64,000 nt of DNA from Clostridium uliginosum (GCF_900112485.1 NZ_FOMG01000006.1:104826-168825), one strand, 5' to 3'. Shown: positions 9,135 through 20,092, counted from the first letter of the stretch. Numbers and translations are program-made. The notes: generated by a model from the letters alone, not told the origin.

Positions 9135-9773
9135 TTGAAGTTATCAGATAGACAAGAAGAAATAATTAGGTTAGTTAAAGAGCAGCAACCAATAACAAGT
9201 GAAGCTTTGGCTGAAAAGCTAGGAGTTACAAGGGCTGCGATTAGAGCAGATTTATCAATTCTTACAATGATAGGAATTTTAGATGCTAGGCCTAAGGTTG
9301 GATATATATATTCAGGGAAATCATCCAATAGCTTTGTTTATGAGTATATAAGCAAGATTAAAGTATATGAAATAATGTCTAAACCTATTACAGTAAAAGA
9401 AGAAACAATGGTATATGATGCAATTATTTTCTTATTTCTTAATGATGTAGGAACACTGTTTGTGGAAAATGAGGGAGTTTTGACTGGAGCGGTTTCAAGA
9501 AAAGATTTTCTTAAAATTGCAATAGGGGGAACTGATATTCATAAGGTTCCAGTAGGAGTGATAATGACTCGTATGCCAAATATAATTTGTGCAAATAAAA
9601 ATGATAATGCATATAATTTAGCTAAAAAAATTATTGAACATGAAATAGATAGCATTCCAATTGTTGAATCGTTAGAAAAATTAGACGATAAAGAACAATT
9701 TAAGATAATTGGTAAAGTTTCAAAAACTAACATAACAAAATTATTTGTTAAACTAGGTGGTCAAGAGGGTTAA
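9135..9773 (+). CDS. CcpN-type HTH-CBS transcriptional regulator
   Basis: 212 aa with an N-terminal winged HTH (LSDRQEEIIRLVKEQQPITS, AEKLGVTRAAIRADLSIL) followed by paired CBS domains (EIMSKPITVKEETMVYDAI and VIMTRMPNIICANKNDNAY). This is the CcpN/YqzB architecture; in Bacillus subtilis CcpN represses gluconeogenic genes in response to nucleotide energy state. The start is TTG 9135 after AAAGAGGGA; the track-like upstream start at 9108 precedes that site. It is followed by pyruvate phosphate dikinase, its likely target. Confidence 0.87.
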   Translation: MKLSDRQEEIIRLVKEQQPITSEALAEKLGVTRAAIRADLSILTMIGILDARPKVGYIYSGKSSNSFVYEYISKIKVYEIMSKPITVKEETMVYDAIIFLFLNDVGTLFVENEGVLTGAVSRKDFLKIAIGGTDIHKVPVGVIMTRMPNIICANKNDNAYNLAKKIIEHEIDSIPIVESLEKLDDKEQFKIIGKVSKTNITKLFVKLGGQEG

Positions 9774-9849
9774 TTACTTAACATGGGTAGCTACGAGACT
9801 TTTAGTTTCGATAGTAAATATAATTGAGAATGAACGGGGGAATATTGAG

Positions 9850-12477
9850 ATGACAAACAAGTATGTATATCTTTTTAGTGAAGGAAACGCTTCAATGAAG
9901 AATTTACTAGGTGGTAAAGGTGCTAATTTAGCTGAAATGACTAATTTAGGAATTCCAGTGCCACCTGGATTTACTGTTACAACAGAAGCATGTAATAAGT
10001 ATTATGAAGATGGAAAAGTTATTTCAGATGAAGTAATAAGTCAAGTTTATGAGAGTTTAGCAAAGCTTGAAAAAGCTAGTGGGAAAAAGTTTGGAAGTGA
10101 GGAAAATCCGTTATTAGTATCAGTACGATCTGGTGCAAGAGCTTCAATGCCAGGAATGATGGATACCATCTTAAATTTAGGATTAAATGATAAGGTTGTT
10201 GAAATTATTGCTAGTTTAACTAATAATCCTAGATTTGCATATGATTCTTATAGAAGATTTATCCAAATGTTTTCAGATGTTGTTATGGACATAGAAAAGA
10301 GATTGTTTGAAAATAAACTTGAAGCACTTAAAGAAAAAAAAGGTGTAGAATTCGATACAGACTTAACTGCAGAAGATTTAAAGGTTTTAGTATCTGAATT
10401 TAAAGAAATATATAAAAAGGAAAAAGGTGAAGATTTTCCACAAGATCCAAAAATTCAATTAACTGAATCTATAACAGCTGTATTTAGATCATGGGATAAT
10501 CCAAGGGCTATAGTATATAGAAGACTTAATGATATTCCAGGTGAATGGGGAACAGCAGTAAATGTACAACAAATGGTGTTTGGTAATAAAGGAGAGACTT
10601 CTGGAACAGGAGTTGTATTCTCAAGAAACCCAGCAAATGGAGAAAAGGTTATCTATGGTGAATATTTAATGAATGCACAAGGAGAAGACGTTGTTGCAGG
10701 AATAAGAACACCACTTCCAATATCAAAATTAAAAGAACAAGATCCAGTAATATATGAACAATTTGAAGGAATCGTTCATACATTAGAAAATCATTATAAA
10801 GATATGCAAGATATGGAGATAACTATAGAAGAAGGAATTTTATACTTCTTACAAACTAGAAACGGAAAGAGAACAGCACAAGCTGCTTTAAAGATTGCTG
10901 TTGATTTAGTTGAGGAAGGAATGCTTACTAAAGAAGAAGCGATATTGAAGGTTGAGCCTAAGCAATTAGATACATTACTTCATCCAGCTTTTTATACTGA
11001 AGACTTAAAGAAAGCAGAACCAATTGCTAAGGGATTACCAGCATCACCAGGTGCTGCATGTGGTAAAATAGCATTTACAGCTGAAGAAGCTAAAGATAGA
11101 GCAGCTTTAGATGAAGACGTTGTATTAGTAAGACTTGAAACTTCTCCAGAAGATATTGAAGGTATGATAGCTGCAAAAGGTATATTAACAGTAAGAGGTG
11201 GAATGACTTCACATGCTGCTGTAGTTGCTAGAGGAATGGGAACTTGCTGTGTTGCGGGATGTGGAACTATCAAAGTAGATGAAGTTAAGAGGACAGTTAA
11301 AGTTAATGGAAAAATTTATACTTCTAATGACTTTATTTCAATTGATGGTACTTCAGGAAATGTATATGGTGAAAAAATAAAGACTGTTACCCCTGAAATT
11401 TCAGGACATTTTGCAACCTTTATGTCATGGGCAGATGAAATAAGAAAACTAAAGGTTAGAACTAATGCAGATACTCCAAAAGATGCAAAACAAGCAGCAG
11501 AGTTTGGAGCAGAAGGAGTAGGTCTTTGTAGAACAGAGCATATGTTCTTTGCTGAAGATAGAATAATGGCTGTAAGACAAATGATTACAGCTAAAGATGA
11601 ACAACAAAGAAGAATGGCATTAGATAAAATATTACCAATGCAAAAATCAGATTTTATAGGAATATATGAAGCTTTAGAAGGTAAGGCTGTTACAATCAGA
11701 TTGTTAGATCCGCCTTTACATGAATTTTTACCAAGTTCTGATGAAGATATAAAGGCATTAGCTAAGGAAATGGAATTAACATTTGATGAATTAAAGCTTA
11801 CAGTTGAAAGCTTACATGAGTTTAATCCTATGATGGGACATAGGGGATGTCGTCTTGCTGTATCATATCCTGAAATTGCAGAAATGCAAGCTAGAGCAAT
11901 TATAGAAGCTGCAATAGAAGTTAAAGTTAATAAGGGATATAATATTGTTCCAGAAATAATGATCCCATTAGTTGGAGAAATTAAGGAATTAAAATATGTT
12001 AAAGATGTTATTAAAAATACAGTTGAACAAGTAATGGAAGAAAAAAATGTTAAGTTAGATTATAAGATAGGTACAATGATTGAAATTCCAAGAGCTGCTT
12101 TGACAGCTGATGAGATAGCAAAAGAAGCTGAATTCTTCTCATTTGGTACAAATGATTTAACTCAAATGACATTCGGTTTCTCAAGGGATGATGCTTCTAA
12201 ATTCTTATCAGATTATTATGATAAGAAGATATATGAACAAGATCCGTTTGCTAAGTTAGATCAAATAGGTGTTGGTGCTTTAATTAAGATAGCAGTAGAA
12301 AAAGGTAGAGCTACAAGACCAGATATAAAACTTGGTATATGTGGAGAACATGGTGGTGATCCATCATCAGTTGAATTCTGTCATAATATAGGACTTGATT
12401 ATGTATCTTGCTCACCATTTAGAGTACCTCTTGCAAGGCTTGCAGCAGCTCAAGCACAAGTTAAAAATAAAAGATAA
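9850..12477 (+). CDS. ppdK: Pyruvate, phosphate dikinase
   Basis: 875 aa, full length. It interconverts pyruvate, ATP and phosphate with PEP, AMP and pyrophosphate. The N-terminal ATP-grasp domain begins YLFSEGNASMKNLLGGKGAN, with SVRSGARASMPGMMDT. The swivelling domain carries the phosphorylated histidine in GGMTSHAAVVARGMG with its regulatory threonine (TSH). The C-terminal PEP/pyruvate barrel contains GLCRTEHMFF, MGHRGCRL and the GICGEHGGDP signature. The start is ATG 9850 after ACGGGGGAAT; upstream in-frame codons lack a ribosome-binding site. The adjacent CcpN-type gene suggests control by energy or carbon status. Confidence 0.96.
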   Translation: MTNKYVYLFSEGNASMKNLLGGKGANLAEMTNLGIPVPPGFTVTTEACNKYYEDGKVISDEVISQVYESLAKLEKASGKKFGSEENPLLVSVRSGARASMPGMMDTILNLGLNDKVVEIIASLTNNPRFAYDSYRRFIQMFSDVVMDIEKRLFENKLEALKEKKGVEFDTDLTAEDLKVLVSEFKEIYKKEKGEDFPQDPKIQLTESITAVFRSWDNPRAIVYRRLNDIPGEWGTAVNVQQMVFGNKGETSGTGVVFSRNPANGEKVIYGEYLMNAQGEDVVAGIRTPLPISKLKEQDPVIYEQFEGIVHTLENHYKDMQDMEITIEEGILYFLQTRNGKRTAQAALKIAVDLVEEGMLTKEEAILKVEPKQLDTLLHPAFYTEDLKKAEPIAKGLPASPGAACGKIAFTAEEAKDRAALDEDVVLVRLETSPEDIEGMIAAKGILTVRGGMTSHAAVVARGMGTCCVAGCGTIKVDEVKRTVKVNGKIYTSNDFISIDGTSGNVYGEKIKTVTPEISGHFATFMSWADEIRKLKVRTNADTPKDAKQAAEFGAEGVGLCRTEHMFFAEDRIMAVRQMITAKDEQQRRMALDKILPMQKSDFIGIYEALEGKAVTIRLLDPPLHEFLPSSDEDIKALAKEMELTFDELKLTVESLHEFNPMMGHRGCRLAVSYPEIAEMQARAIIEAAIEVKVNKGYNIVPEIMIPLVGEIKELKYVKDVIKNTVEQVMEEKNVKLDYKIGTMIEIPRAALTADEIAKEAEFFSFGTNDLTQMTFGFSRDDASKFLSDYYDKKIYEQDPFAKLDQIGVGALIKIAVEKGRATRPDIKLGICGEHGGDPSSVEFCHNIGLDYVSCSPFRVPLARLAAAQAQVKNKR

Positions 12478-12498
12478 TATAAATTAAGGCACATTCAA

Positions 12499-12540
12499 AA
12501 AAAATACACATTGGATTTTTATCCAATGTGTATTTTTATA
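12499..12540. terminator. Bidirectional terminator between ppdK and the cotS-like gene
   Basis: A perfect 16-bp stem (AAAATACACATTGGAT at 12501-12516 and its complement at 12521-12536) with a TTTT loop is flanked by A and T runs, so it can act for both convergent genes. It directly follows a family A left end (AAGGCACATTCAAAA, 12486-12500), suggesting the terminator grew from, or replaced, such an element. Confidence 0.85.
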
Positions 12541-13603
12541 ATATACATATATTAAATTCCTTTTTTATGGATACTATTAAATTTAAAGAAAATTCATATT
12601 GCAAATTACTTCTCTTAGTTGCATTTTTAAGTAGAGTTAAAAATGCAGCTTTATTGCATTTAGAGATATTTTTATAATAATCTCTTGATATTCTCCAATA
12701 TTTTTGAGGAAAACAAATGTAAGCAACTATATATCTAAGGTCTGAATCTGTAAGTTTACATATTTCATTGTAAGTTCTGATTATTGATAGAGCAAGCTCC
12801 ATATCCCAGTTTGTATTCTCACGTTTAAGCAATCGACGCATAAAATATGCTAAATCCTTAGCGCAATAATCCATTTTACATTTATCAAAGTCAATTATAC
12901 AAGGGTCTAAACTTTTAGTGAAGATTATATTTTTATTTACATAATCACCATGACATAAAGATTTGCTTAAATTGTTATTATCAATATTATAGGCTATATC
13001 TAAAGAAAGCTTAGCAAGGTACAAATTAATATCGAAGCTAGAAATAAATTCTTTAGAAAACTCATCTTTATATTTAAAAGCTTGATTTGAAATGGTGAGT
13101 AGTTGTTCAAAATGTTTTAAAGTTGATATGTAAAAATCATCAATACCTTCTTTATTAGAACTACCTAAAATTGGATGAAAATCTTTTGATATAGAATGTA
13201 TAGTAGCAAGTTCTTTAATAGAAAGTATAACATGAGTAATATTATCAAAGTTACATTTAACACCCTCTATCCAGGGGGTTAATATAAATAACATATCTGA
13301 GTAATAAACAAATCTATTATTATCAATTGTTGGTAGTAAGTTTGGTACGTTAATTCCTTGTCTATAAAGCCATTCATTAGCTGAATATACATATAATAAA
13401 TCTGGTAAATCATAATAAACTTTTTTTAAACAATAGCTTTTATCTTTGTAATCTATTTTGTAAACAGCTCTTTGCTTAACAGTATCTTTAAACTTAACTA
13501 TATTAATTTGTGCATTCTGTAAACCATAATATTTCAAAACAGTATTTTTTATAACATCAGGTGATAAATTAGATTTTTCTAATGAAATTAATTCTGGGTT
13601 CAT
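12536..13603 (-). CDS. CotS-family spore coat / aminoglycoside-phosphotransferase-fold protein
   Basis: 355 aa protein with the kinase-like fold of the CotS/YutH group of clostridial and bacillus spore coat proteins. The N-terminal lobe contains YKIDYKDKSYCLKKVYYD. The catalytic-loop equivalent is SLCHGDYVNKNIIF, followed by CIIDFDKCKMDYCAKDLAYF, matching the HGDxxxxNxxF and IDFD patterns. The C terminus is helical. Family members associate with spores; whether they phosphorylate anything is unproven. It is a single gene transcribed toward ppdK, with GGAGAGC before its ATG. Confidence 0.82.
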   Translation of the reverse strand: MNPELISLEKSNLSPDVIKNTVLKYYGLQNAQINIVKFKDTVKQRAVYKIDYKDKSYCLKKVYYDLPDLLYVYSANEWLYRQGINVPNLLPTIDNNRFVYYSDMLFILTPWIEGVKCNFDNITHVILSIKELATIHSISKDFHPILGSSNKEGIDDFYISTLKHFEQLLTISNQAFKYKDEFSKEFISSFDINLYLAKLSLDIAYNIDNNNLSKSLCHGDYVNKNIIFTKSLDPCIIDFDKCKMDYCAKDLAYFMRRLLKRENTNWDMELALSIIRTYNEICKLTDSDLRYIVAYICFPQKYWRISRDYYKNISKCNKAAFLTLLKNATKRSNLQYEFSLNLIVSIKKEFNICIL

Positions 13604-13799
13604 AATGCTCTCCTTATAAATTTATTCATTACTATGATATTAATAGATTTTAATAAATATACATAAATAAAGAAATAAAAAATTATAAAATTTCAAATGT
13701 AAAGGATAATATTTTGTTGTTTTTGTAAATAATATTTATAGGTTTTAAATAGAGGATTTTAGTGATATATATAGAATAGATAAAGTGGGGTGAGAATAT

Positions 13800-14828
13800 A
13801 TGAATATAAGGCAAAAAATTGAGAGCTTTCAAAGGTTGACACTTATTAAAGAAGCCTCTTTTTCATCTTCTTCTTTAGGGAGAAACAAAAAAGAAGAAGA
13901 TGATGATATTCGAACTTGTTATATGGTAGATAGAGATAGAATTATTCACAGTAAATCTTTTAGACGATTAAAACATAAAACTCAAGTTTATATTAAAACT
14001 TTTGGTGACCATTATAGGACTAGATTAACTCATACATTAGAAGTGTCACAAGTTGCTAGAAATATTGGTGTTGGAGTTGGATTAAATGAAAACTTAATTG
14101 AAGCTATAGCGTTAGGACATGATTTAGGACATGTGGCTTTTGCACATAATGGGGAAGAAGTTCTAAATGAGTACTTAAAAGGTGGATTTAGGCATAATGA
14201 ACAAAGTGTAAGAGTGGTTAATAAATTAGAAAATGATGGTCAAGGGCTAAATCTTACTAAGGAAGTAATTGATGGTATATTAAAGCATAGTGGTTTAGGA
14301 GATAAAAATAATAAGTCTATAACGTTAGAAGGTACTATTGTTAAATATAGTGATAAAATTGCTTATTTAAACCATGATATAGATGATTCAATAAGAGCAG
14401 GATTGCTTAAAGAAGAAGAACTCCCAAAAGAAGTAACTAAAATATTGGGTAATTCATCTAAAGAAAGATTAGAAGTTTTAATTAAAAATTTTATTAAAAC
14501 CTCTAATGAAAATATTAATAATGGAATTAAAGAAGTTGGATTAAGTAAAGAAATTGAAGATGCAATGATTGAGCTTAGAAAATTTATGTTTAAAAATATA
14601 TATTTAGGAGAAACATTAAAGGTTGAAAGAGATAAAGCAAAATTTATATTAAAAGCAATTTTGAATTATTATAACAAACATCCAGAAGAGATGCCTAAAA
14701 TGTATATTGATATAGTAGAAAAAGAAGGTTTAGAGCGAGGAATTGCTGATTATATTGCAGGAATGAGCGATGATTATTGTTTAGCTTTATTTAATAAATT
14801 GTATGTACCTAAATTAGTAATATATTAG
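13800..14828 (+). CDS. dgt: dGTP triphosphohydrolase-like HD protein
   Basis: 342 aa deoxyguanosinetriphosphate triphosphohydrolase-like protein. It opens with the signature [20 protein letters not shown], then [17 protein letters not shown] and the metal-binding [16 protein letters not shown]; the third block RHNEQSVRV is present, and the DIDD-type motif reads [13 protein letters not shown]. Such enzymes remove triphosphate from dNTPs and tune nucleotide pools. It lies upstream of dnaG, as in many clostridia. Its ATG follows GTGGGGTGAG. The TAG stop (14826-14828) is the beginning of a TAGGCATATTCC repeat end. Confidence 0.92.
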   Translation: MNIRQKIESFQRLTLIKEASFSSSSLGRNKKEEDDDIRTCYMVDRDRIIHSKSFRRLKHKTQVYIKTFGDHYRTRLTHTLEVSQVARNIGVGVGLNENLIEAIALGHDLGHVAFAHNGEEVLNEYLKGGFRHNEQSVRVVNKLENDGQGLNLTKEVIDGILKHSGLGDKNNKSITLEGTIVKYSDKIAYLNHDIDDSIRAGLLKEEELPKEVTKILGNSSKERLEVLIKNFIKTSNENINNGIKEVGLSKEIEDAMIELRKFMFKNIYLGETLKVERDKAKFILKAILNYYNKHPEEMPKMYIDIVEKEGLERGIADYIAGMSDDYCLALFNKLYVPKLVIY

Positions 14829-15098
14829 GCATATTCCTTAAAGGTTGAAATGAAAAGAATGGGATAAGATAGTATAATACTATTTTATTAGTTTTAATAA
14901 TGATTTAAGTATAAAATATCATTAAAATGGGTAAATAAGATTTGTAAAGAAAAAAGAGGTTTACAAGGCAAAAAAAAGAATTAGTACTTTAAAATAAAAA
15001 AATAAAAAAATTTTTTTTATGTAATAAGAAGGAAAAGAAGTTATGATGTCGAATATTATATAATTGCTGAAAAAAATAGTAAGGAGGGAGATGTCTCC

Positions 15099-16880
15099 TT
15101 GCAAATTCCAGAAGAAGTTATTGAAAAGATAAGAGAGCAAAGTGACATAGTTGATATTATTTCAGAAAGTGTAAGACTAAAAAAATCAGGCAGAAACTAT
15201 ATAGGTTTGTGCCCGTTTCATAATGATAAAACTCCATCATTTAGTGTTTCTCAAGATAAACAGATATATAAATGTTTTGCATGTGGAGAAGCAGGAAATG
15301 TATTTACATTTATTATGAAACAAAAAAAACTTACATTTGTAGAAACAGCAAAATACTTAGCTGATAAATCTAATATTCCTTTAAATCTACAAGGACAGGA
15401 AAGACCTCAAGTTTCTAAAAAAAAGGAGATGTTATATAACGTCAATGTAGAAAGTGGAAGATATTATTTTGCAAATCTTCAAAGAATAATGGTAGCAAAA
15501 GATTATTTTTTAAACAGAGGAATAAAGGAAGAAACCATAAAAAAATTTGGTCTTGGATATTCAAACGATAGCTGGAGAGATTTAATAAATTATTTAAGAG
15601 GTAAAGGATATAAAGATAATTTATTATTAGAGGCTGGATTGGTTTCGAAGAATGAAAAAAAAGGAAACATATATGATAGATTTAGAAACAGGGTAATGTT
15701 TCCTGTATTTGATGCAAAAGGAAAAGTTATTGGGTTCGGAGGAAGGGTTTTAGATGATTCAAAACCAAAATATTTAAATTCGCCAGAAACAATAATATTC
15801 CAAAAAGGTATTAATCTTTATGGGCTAAATTTTGCAATTAAAAATAGAATAGAAGAGGATTATATAATTATAGTTGAAGGATATATGGATTTAATTACTC
15901 TTCATCAGTATGGTATAACTAATGTTGTTGCATCGTTAGGTACAGCACTTACGGTTAATCAAGCTAGACTTTTAAAAAGATATACAAATAATGTGATTAT
16001 ATCTTATGATGCAGATGTTGCAGGACAGACTGCTACATTAAGGGGACTTGAAATTCTTAGAAATGCTGGATTTGAGGTTAAAGTATTAGTAATTCCTCAA
16101 GGGAAAGACCCAGATGAATTTGTAAGAAGTAATGGTAAAAATGCATTTTTAAGATTAGCTCAAGATGCATTGCCTTTAATTGAGTATAGAATTAAGAGAG
16201 TTGCTGAAGGTGTAAATTTTAAAGATAGAAATAACCTGATAAAATATGGAGAAAAAGTAGCAGAAGTATTAGCAGAATTAAATCCAGTAGAAAAAGATGT
16301 ATATATAAAAAAAATTTCAGAAGATACTGGAATTAAAGAACAGGCATTATATGACTTACTTTCACAAGTAATGGCAAAAAAACAAAAAGAAAATAATTAT
16401 ATGAATAAAAAGGAATATTTTGGAACAAAATTATATGTAGAGCCAGGATATATAAAGGCTGAGAGGGCATTACTAAAATTAATGCTAAACGAAGAATTCT
16501 TTGATGAAATTAAAAGGTGTATAAATCTAGGAGATTTTGTCATAGATTCTCACAATAAAATTTATTCATTAATATTAAATAGCAAAAATGAAGAATCTAT
16601 TAATATAAATTCTTATATTGAAAGCAGATGTGATGATGTAGAAACTTCGAAAGAATGGATTGCTATAAAAGAACATAAAATTTTAGATTTAAGAAATAAA
16701 GATAGATTAATTAGCGACTACTTAAACGAAGTTAAAAGTTTTAAGTTAAAGTTAGAGATTAACAGTTTAAAGAATGAACAAAGAAAGTTGGAAGATAAGG
16801 GAATGATTGAGGAATCTATAAAACTTGCAATTAAGTTAACAAATTTATCAGAAGAATTAAAAAAAAGAAGGAGATGTTAA
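15099..16880 (+). CDS. dnaG: DNA primase DnaG
   Basis: 593 aa, complete. The N-terminal CHC2 zinc ribbon is [11 protein letters not shown] followed by [10 protein letters not shown]. The RNA-polymerase core contains [20 protein letters not shown], and the Toprim motifs are [14 protein letters not shown] and ISYDADVAG. The C-terminal helicase-binding region is less conserved. It makes RNA primers for replication. The start is TTG 15099, 8 bases after AAGGAGGGAG. The stop codon overlaps the start of rpoD (TAATG), the classic dnaG-rpoD coupling. Confidence 0.97.
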   Translation: MQIPEEVIEKIREQSDIVDIISESVRLKKSGRNYIGLCPFHNDKTPSFSVSQDKQIYKCFACGEAGNVFTFIMKQKKLTFVETAKYLADKSNIPLNLQGQERPQVSKKKEMLYNVNVESGRYYFANLQRIMVAKDYFLNRGIKEETIKKFGLGYSNDSWRDLINYLRGKGYKDNLLLEAGLVSKNEKKGNIYDRFRNRVMFPVFDAKGKVIGFGGRVLDDSKPKYLNSPETIIFQKGINLYGLNFAIKNRIEEDYIIIVEGYMDLITLHQYGITNVVASLGTALTVNQARLLKRYTNNVIISYDADVAGQTATLRGLEILRNAGFEVKVLVIPQGKDPDEFVRSNGKNAFLRLAQDALPLIEYRIKRVAEGVNFKDRNNLIKYGEKVAEVLAELNPVEKDVYIKKISEDTGIKEQALYDLLSQVMAKKQKENNYMNKKEYFGTKLYVEPGYIKAERALLKLMLNEEFFDEIKRCINLGDFVIDSHNKIYSLILNSKNEESININSYIESRCDDVETSKEWIAIKEHKILDLRNKDRLISDYLNEVKSFKLKLEINSLKNEQRKLEDKGMIEESIKLAIKLTNLSEELKKRRRC

Positions 16881-18010
16881 TGGTCATGGCAGAAGGAGGC
16901 AAAAAAAACATGGAAGAAAAAACAAAAGCAAAGGCTATAAAGGGAAAAGAAGACAAGAACGCTAAAATGGCCATGGTAAAAAATCTTATCGATAAAGGAA
17001 AGAAAACTGGTTCTTTAACATATAAAGAGATTATGGATGAGATAGATCACATAGATTTAAATCCAGAACAAATAGAAAAAATATATGAAGTTCTTGAAAT
17101 GATGGGTGTTGAAGTTATAGGTGGTGGAAATGATGCACCAGAAGTTCAGGAATCACTTGATTTAACAGTTCCAGAGGGAATTGCCATAGACGATCCAGTT
17201 AGAATGTATCTTAAGGAAATAGGTAAGGTTCCTTTATTATCTTCAGAACAAGAGATAGATTTTGCAAAAAGAATCGAAGAAGGAGATCAAGTAGCTAAAA
17301 AGAAACTTGCAGAAGCTAATTTAAGATTAGTAGTAAGTATAGCTAAAAGATATGTTGGTAGGGGAATGTTATTTTTAGACTTAATTCAAGAAGGTAATTT
17401 AGGTCTGATAAAAGCAGTTGAAAAGTTTGATTACAGAAAAGGATATAAATTTTCAACTTATGCTACATGGTGGATTAGACAGGCAATAACAAGAGCTATT
17501 GCAGACCAAGCTAGAACAATTAGAATACCAGTTCATATGGTAGAAACAATTAATAAGCTTATAAGAGTGCAAAGGCAATTATTACAAGAATTAGGTAGGG
17601 ATCCTTTCCCAGAAGAAATTTCAAAAGTAATGGAACTACCAGTAGAGAAAGTTCGTGAAATCCAAAAAATTGCACAAGAACCAGTCTCTTTAGAAACTCC
17701 AATTGGAGAAGAAGAAGATTCACATTTAGGTGACTTCATACCAGATGATGAAGCTCCAGCACCAGCTGAAGCAGCAGCATTTACAATGTTAAAAGAGCAA
17801 TTGATAAATGTACTTGATACTTTAACTCCAAGAGAAGAAAAAGTATTAAGATTAAGATTTGGATTAGATGATGGAAGAGCTAGAACACTTGAAGAAGTAG
17901 GAAAAGAGTTTAGTGTTACAAGAGAAAGAATTAGACAAATTGAAGCAAAAGCTTTAAGGAAGTTAAGACATCCATCAAGAAGTAAGAAATTAAAAGATTA
18001 TTTAGATTAA
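16880..18010 (+). CDS. rpoD: RNA polymerase primary sigma factor RpoD (SigA)
   Basis: About 376 aa. Region 1.2 ([18 protein letters not shown]), region 2 ([20 protein letters not shown] and [12 protein letters not shown]), region 3 and region 4 ([20 protein letters not shown], then [14 protein letters not shown]) are all present. It directs housekeeping transcription. Three in-frame ATGs compete. 16874 abuts the GAAGGAG site. 16880 has a 6-base spacer and overlaps the dnaG stop as TAATG. 16910 has its own GAAGGAGG. I chose 16880; the choice affects only the first 10 residues. Confidence 0.96.
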   Translation: MVMAEGGKKNMEEKTKAKAIKGKEDKNAKMAMVKNLIDKGKKTGSLTYKEIMDEIDHIDLNPEQIEKIYEVLEMMGVEVIGGGNDAPEVQESLDLTVPEGIAIDDPVRMYLKEIGKVPLLSSEQEIDFAKRIEEGDQVAKKKLAEANLRLVVSIAKRYVGRGMLFLDLIQEGNLGLIKAVEKFDYRKGYKFSTYATWWIRQAITRAIADQARTIRIPVHMVETINKLIRVQRQLLQELGRDPFPEEISKVMELPVEKVREIQKIAQEPVSLETPIGEEEDSHLGDFIPDDEAPAPAEAAAFTMLKEQLINVLDTLTPREEKVLRLRFGLDDGRARTLEEVGKEFSVTRERIRQIEAKALRKLRHPSRSKKLKDYLD

Positions 18011-18038
18011 GCACCTGTAAAAAGGTGCTCTTTTTTTA
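18008..18038 (+). terminator. Terminator of dnaG-rpoD
   Basis: GCACCT (18011-18016) pairs with AGGTGC (18023-18028) around a 6-base loop and is followed by TCTTTTTTT, directly after the rpoD stop codon. Confidence 0.9.
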
Positions 18039-18209
18039 TAAGGGATACATAAATGTACAGTTAAAAGAAATTTATGTTGAATTTCATAAATAATCAATAA
18101 TTATAAATTGGCATTGTAAAATAAATAACTAATTCAAGATTCTTAGGATTTTTTGAACTAGATAAGGAGGCAAAGTCAGTTAATAATGCTGTTACTATCT
18201 GACTTAATA

Positions 18210-18266
18210 TAAGGCACATTCAAAAAGATAAAAATACTGACTAGTTATTTGTTTGGAAATGCCTTA
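18210..18266 (+). repeat. Family A short derivative
   Basis: TAAGGCACATTCAAAAAG and GACTAGTTATTTGTTTGGAAATGCCTTA form the two inverted ends with almost no interior. Confidence 0.65.
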
Positions 18267-18295
18267 ACTAATATATAAGAATTGTAGGTGTAACA

Positions 18296-18979
18296 ATGGA
18301 ATTAAGTAAAAGATTAAATTGGATTATAAAATATATTAACAAATGTGATGTGATAATGGATGTTGGTACAGACCATGGATATATACCGATTTATTTGATA
18401 AAAAATGAAATGGCACAAAGAGTTATTGCATCTGATATAAATAAAGATCCATTAAAAAAGGCGAAAATTAATGCTTCATTAGATGGAGTATTAGATAAAA
18501 TAGATTTTAGATTAGGTGGAGGATTAAACAAATTAAATAAAGGCGAAGCACAAGGTGTTATAATTGCGGGAATGGGAGCAAACTTAATAAGGGATATATT
18601 AGAAGAAGATTTAAATAAGGTAAAAAAGTTGGAGTATTTAATTCTTCAACCAGCTCAAAATCCAGAAGTCTTAAGAGAATATTTGTATAATAATAATTAT
18701 GAAATTTTATGTGAAGATTTATGTTTAGATGAAGGACAATATTATGAGTTGTTTAAAGTAAGGTATAAAATAGGGCAGAATACAACTTTAGATTCTATAT
18801 TTTATGAAATAAGTCCAATAATGCTGAAAGAAGAAAATCCTTTATTAAAAGAATATATAAAAGTAAAAATTGAGAAATATAATAAGATAGTGGCCTTTAT
18901 TAAGGATGGTACAGAATCAGCCCAAAAAAGAAAGAATGAAATTAAAAGTAAGATTAAAATATTAGAGAAGTTTATTTAG
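18296..18979 (+). CDS. trmK: tRNA (adenine-N1) methyltransferase TrmK
   Basis: 227 aa TrmK/YqfN family protein, which methylates A22 of tRNAs in Firmicutes. The SAM-binding motif is DVGTDHGYIPIYLI, followed by ASDINKDPLKKAKINA and the catalytic-region-like GVIIAGMGANLIRDIL and LILQPAQNPEVLREYL. It lies after rpoD and before the Nif3 gene, the standard Firmicute order. The stop codon TAG is contained in the left end of a full family A element. Confidence 0.93.
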   Translation: MELSKRLNWIIKYINKCDVIMDVGTDHGYIPIYLIKNEMAQRVIASDINKDPLKKAKINASLDGVLDKIDFRLGGGLNKLNKGEAQGVIIAGMGANLIRDILEEDLNKVKKLEYLILQPAQNPEVLREYLYNNNYEILCEDLCLDEGQYYELFKVRYKIGQNTTLDSIFYEISPIMLKEENPLLKEYIKVKIEKYNKIVAFIKDGTESAQKRKNEIKSKIKILEKFI

Positions 18980-19137
18980 GCACATTCAAAAAATAACAGA
19001 CCAGTATGCTTGCCTATTTTGTATCATATTGTGTCGGCAAGTTTTACGGATAAGATAAGCTATGAAAACTTGTTTCTTTGTCTGATACCCAATATACAGT
19101 GCATCTTTGGTATGTTATTTTCTTTCATGTGTCTTAG
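18976..19137 (+). repeat. Family A MITE-like element, full length (162 bp)
   Basis: TTAGGCACATTCAAAAAATA is the left end and TTTTCTTTCATGTGTCTTA the right end. The interior has CAGTATGCTTGCCTATTTTG, a central inverted repeat (CAAGTTTTACGGATAAG and AAGCTATGAAAACTTG) and TTGTCTGATACCCAATATAC. It lies between trmK and the Nif3 gene. Confidence 0.85.
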
Positions 19138-19162
19138 GAAACAAAATTAAAGGAGAAAATAT

Positions 19163-19954
19163 ATGAACACAGTAAAAGATATTTCAAAAGCAATTGAAAA
19201 GAGAGCACCTAAATTTTTAAAAGAAGATTATGATAATGTGGGATTAATGGTTGGTGATCAAAACAAAGAAGTGAAAAGTATTCTATTAGCATTAGATTGT
19301 ACAAATAAAGTACTTAAAGAAGGTATAGATAATAAAGTTGATTTAATAATAACTCATCATCCTTTAATATTTAAAAAACCTAAGAATATAATACAAGGAG
19401 ATTTATTAGGGGAAAAAGTTATAAATTTAATAAAAAATGATATAAGTCTTTATTCATGTCATACAAATTTAGATTCTGCTAAATTAGGAATAAATGAAAC
19501 AGTAGTTGAAATATTGGGATTTAATTCAGATCAGATAATTGAAACTTCTAGTATTAAAGGGTTTGAAGATTCAGGAATCGGAAGAATAGTAAAATTAGAA
19601 AATAAAATTCAGTTAACAGATATTATAAATACTATAAAAAGCAAATTAAATATAAATCACATGAGAGTTGTTGAAGGTAATAATAAAGTAAGTACATTAG
19701 CAATAATTAATGGAAGTGGTCAAGATCTTTTTAATAAAGCAAAAGAATGTGGAGCAGATTGTATAATAACAGGAGATACAACATATCATTTTGCTTCTGA
19801 CTTCAAAGAGATGGGTATAAGCATAATAGATGCTGGACATTTTTCAACTGAATGGATTGCATATTTGAAAAGTTTAGAATTCTTAAAAGAAGAGTTTAAG
19901 GATATTGAATTTATTATATCTGAAAAATGTGAAGATCCTTATAGTTTTATATAA
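19163..19954 (+). CDS. Nif3-like dinuclear metal center protein
   Basis: 263 aa member of the Nif3/DUF34 family (YqfO type, short form without the inserted domain). Metal ligands are suggested by LIITHHPLIFKK, YSCHTNLDSA, and near the C terminus DAGHFSTEWIAY. The family is widespread and its function is unsettled, with GTP cyclohydrolase-like activity reported for some members. The start follows AAAGGAGAAAATAT. Its TAA stop is shared with the next family A fragment. Confidence 0.92.
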   Translation: MNTVKDISKAIEKRAPKFLKEDYDNVGLMVGDQNKEVKSILLALDCTNKVLKEGIDNKVDLIITHHPLIFKKPKNIIQGDLLGEKVINLIKNDISLYSCHTNLDSAKLGINETVVEILGFNSDQIIETSSIKGFEDSGIGRIVKLENKIQLTDIINTIKSKLNINHMRVVEGNNKVSTLAIINGSGQDLFNKAKECGADCIITGDTTYHFASDFKEMGISIIDAGHFSTEWIAYLKSLEFLKEEFKDIEFIISEKCEDPYSFI

Positions 19955-20026
19955 GACACGTTCAAAAAAATAACAGACCCGATATACGACGCATCTTTGG
20001 TCTATTATTTTCTTTCATGTGCCTAA
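19952..20026 (+). repeat. Family A internally deleted element (about 75 bp)
   Basis: TAAGACACGTTCAAAAAAATA is joined, after a short interior GATATACGACGCATCTTT, to GGTCTATTATTTTCTTTCA and TGTGCCTAA. The two ends pair as a hairpin. The first codon-sized unit is the stop of the Nif3 gene. Confidence 0.8.
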
Positions 20027-20092
20027 TACATTAACTAAATTCCATTGTATATGCATATATTAATTTATAAGAATAATTTGTAGGTGGTAGCT

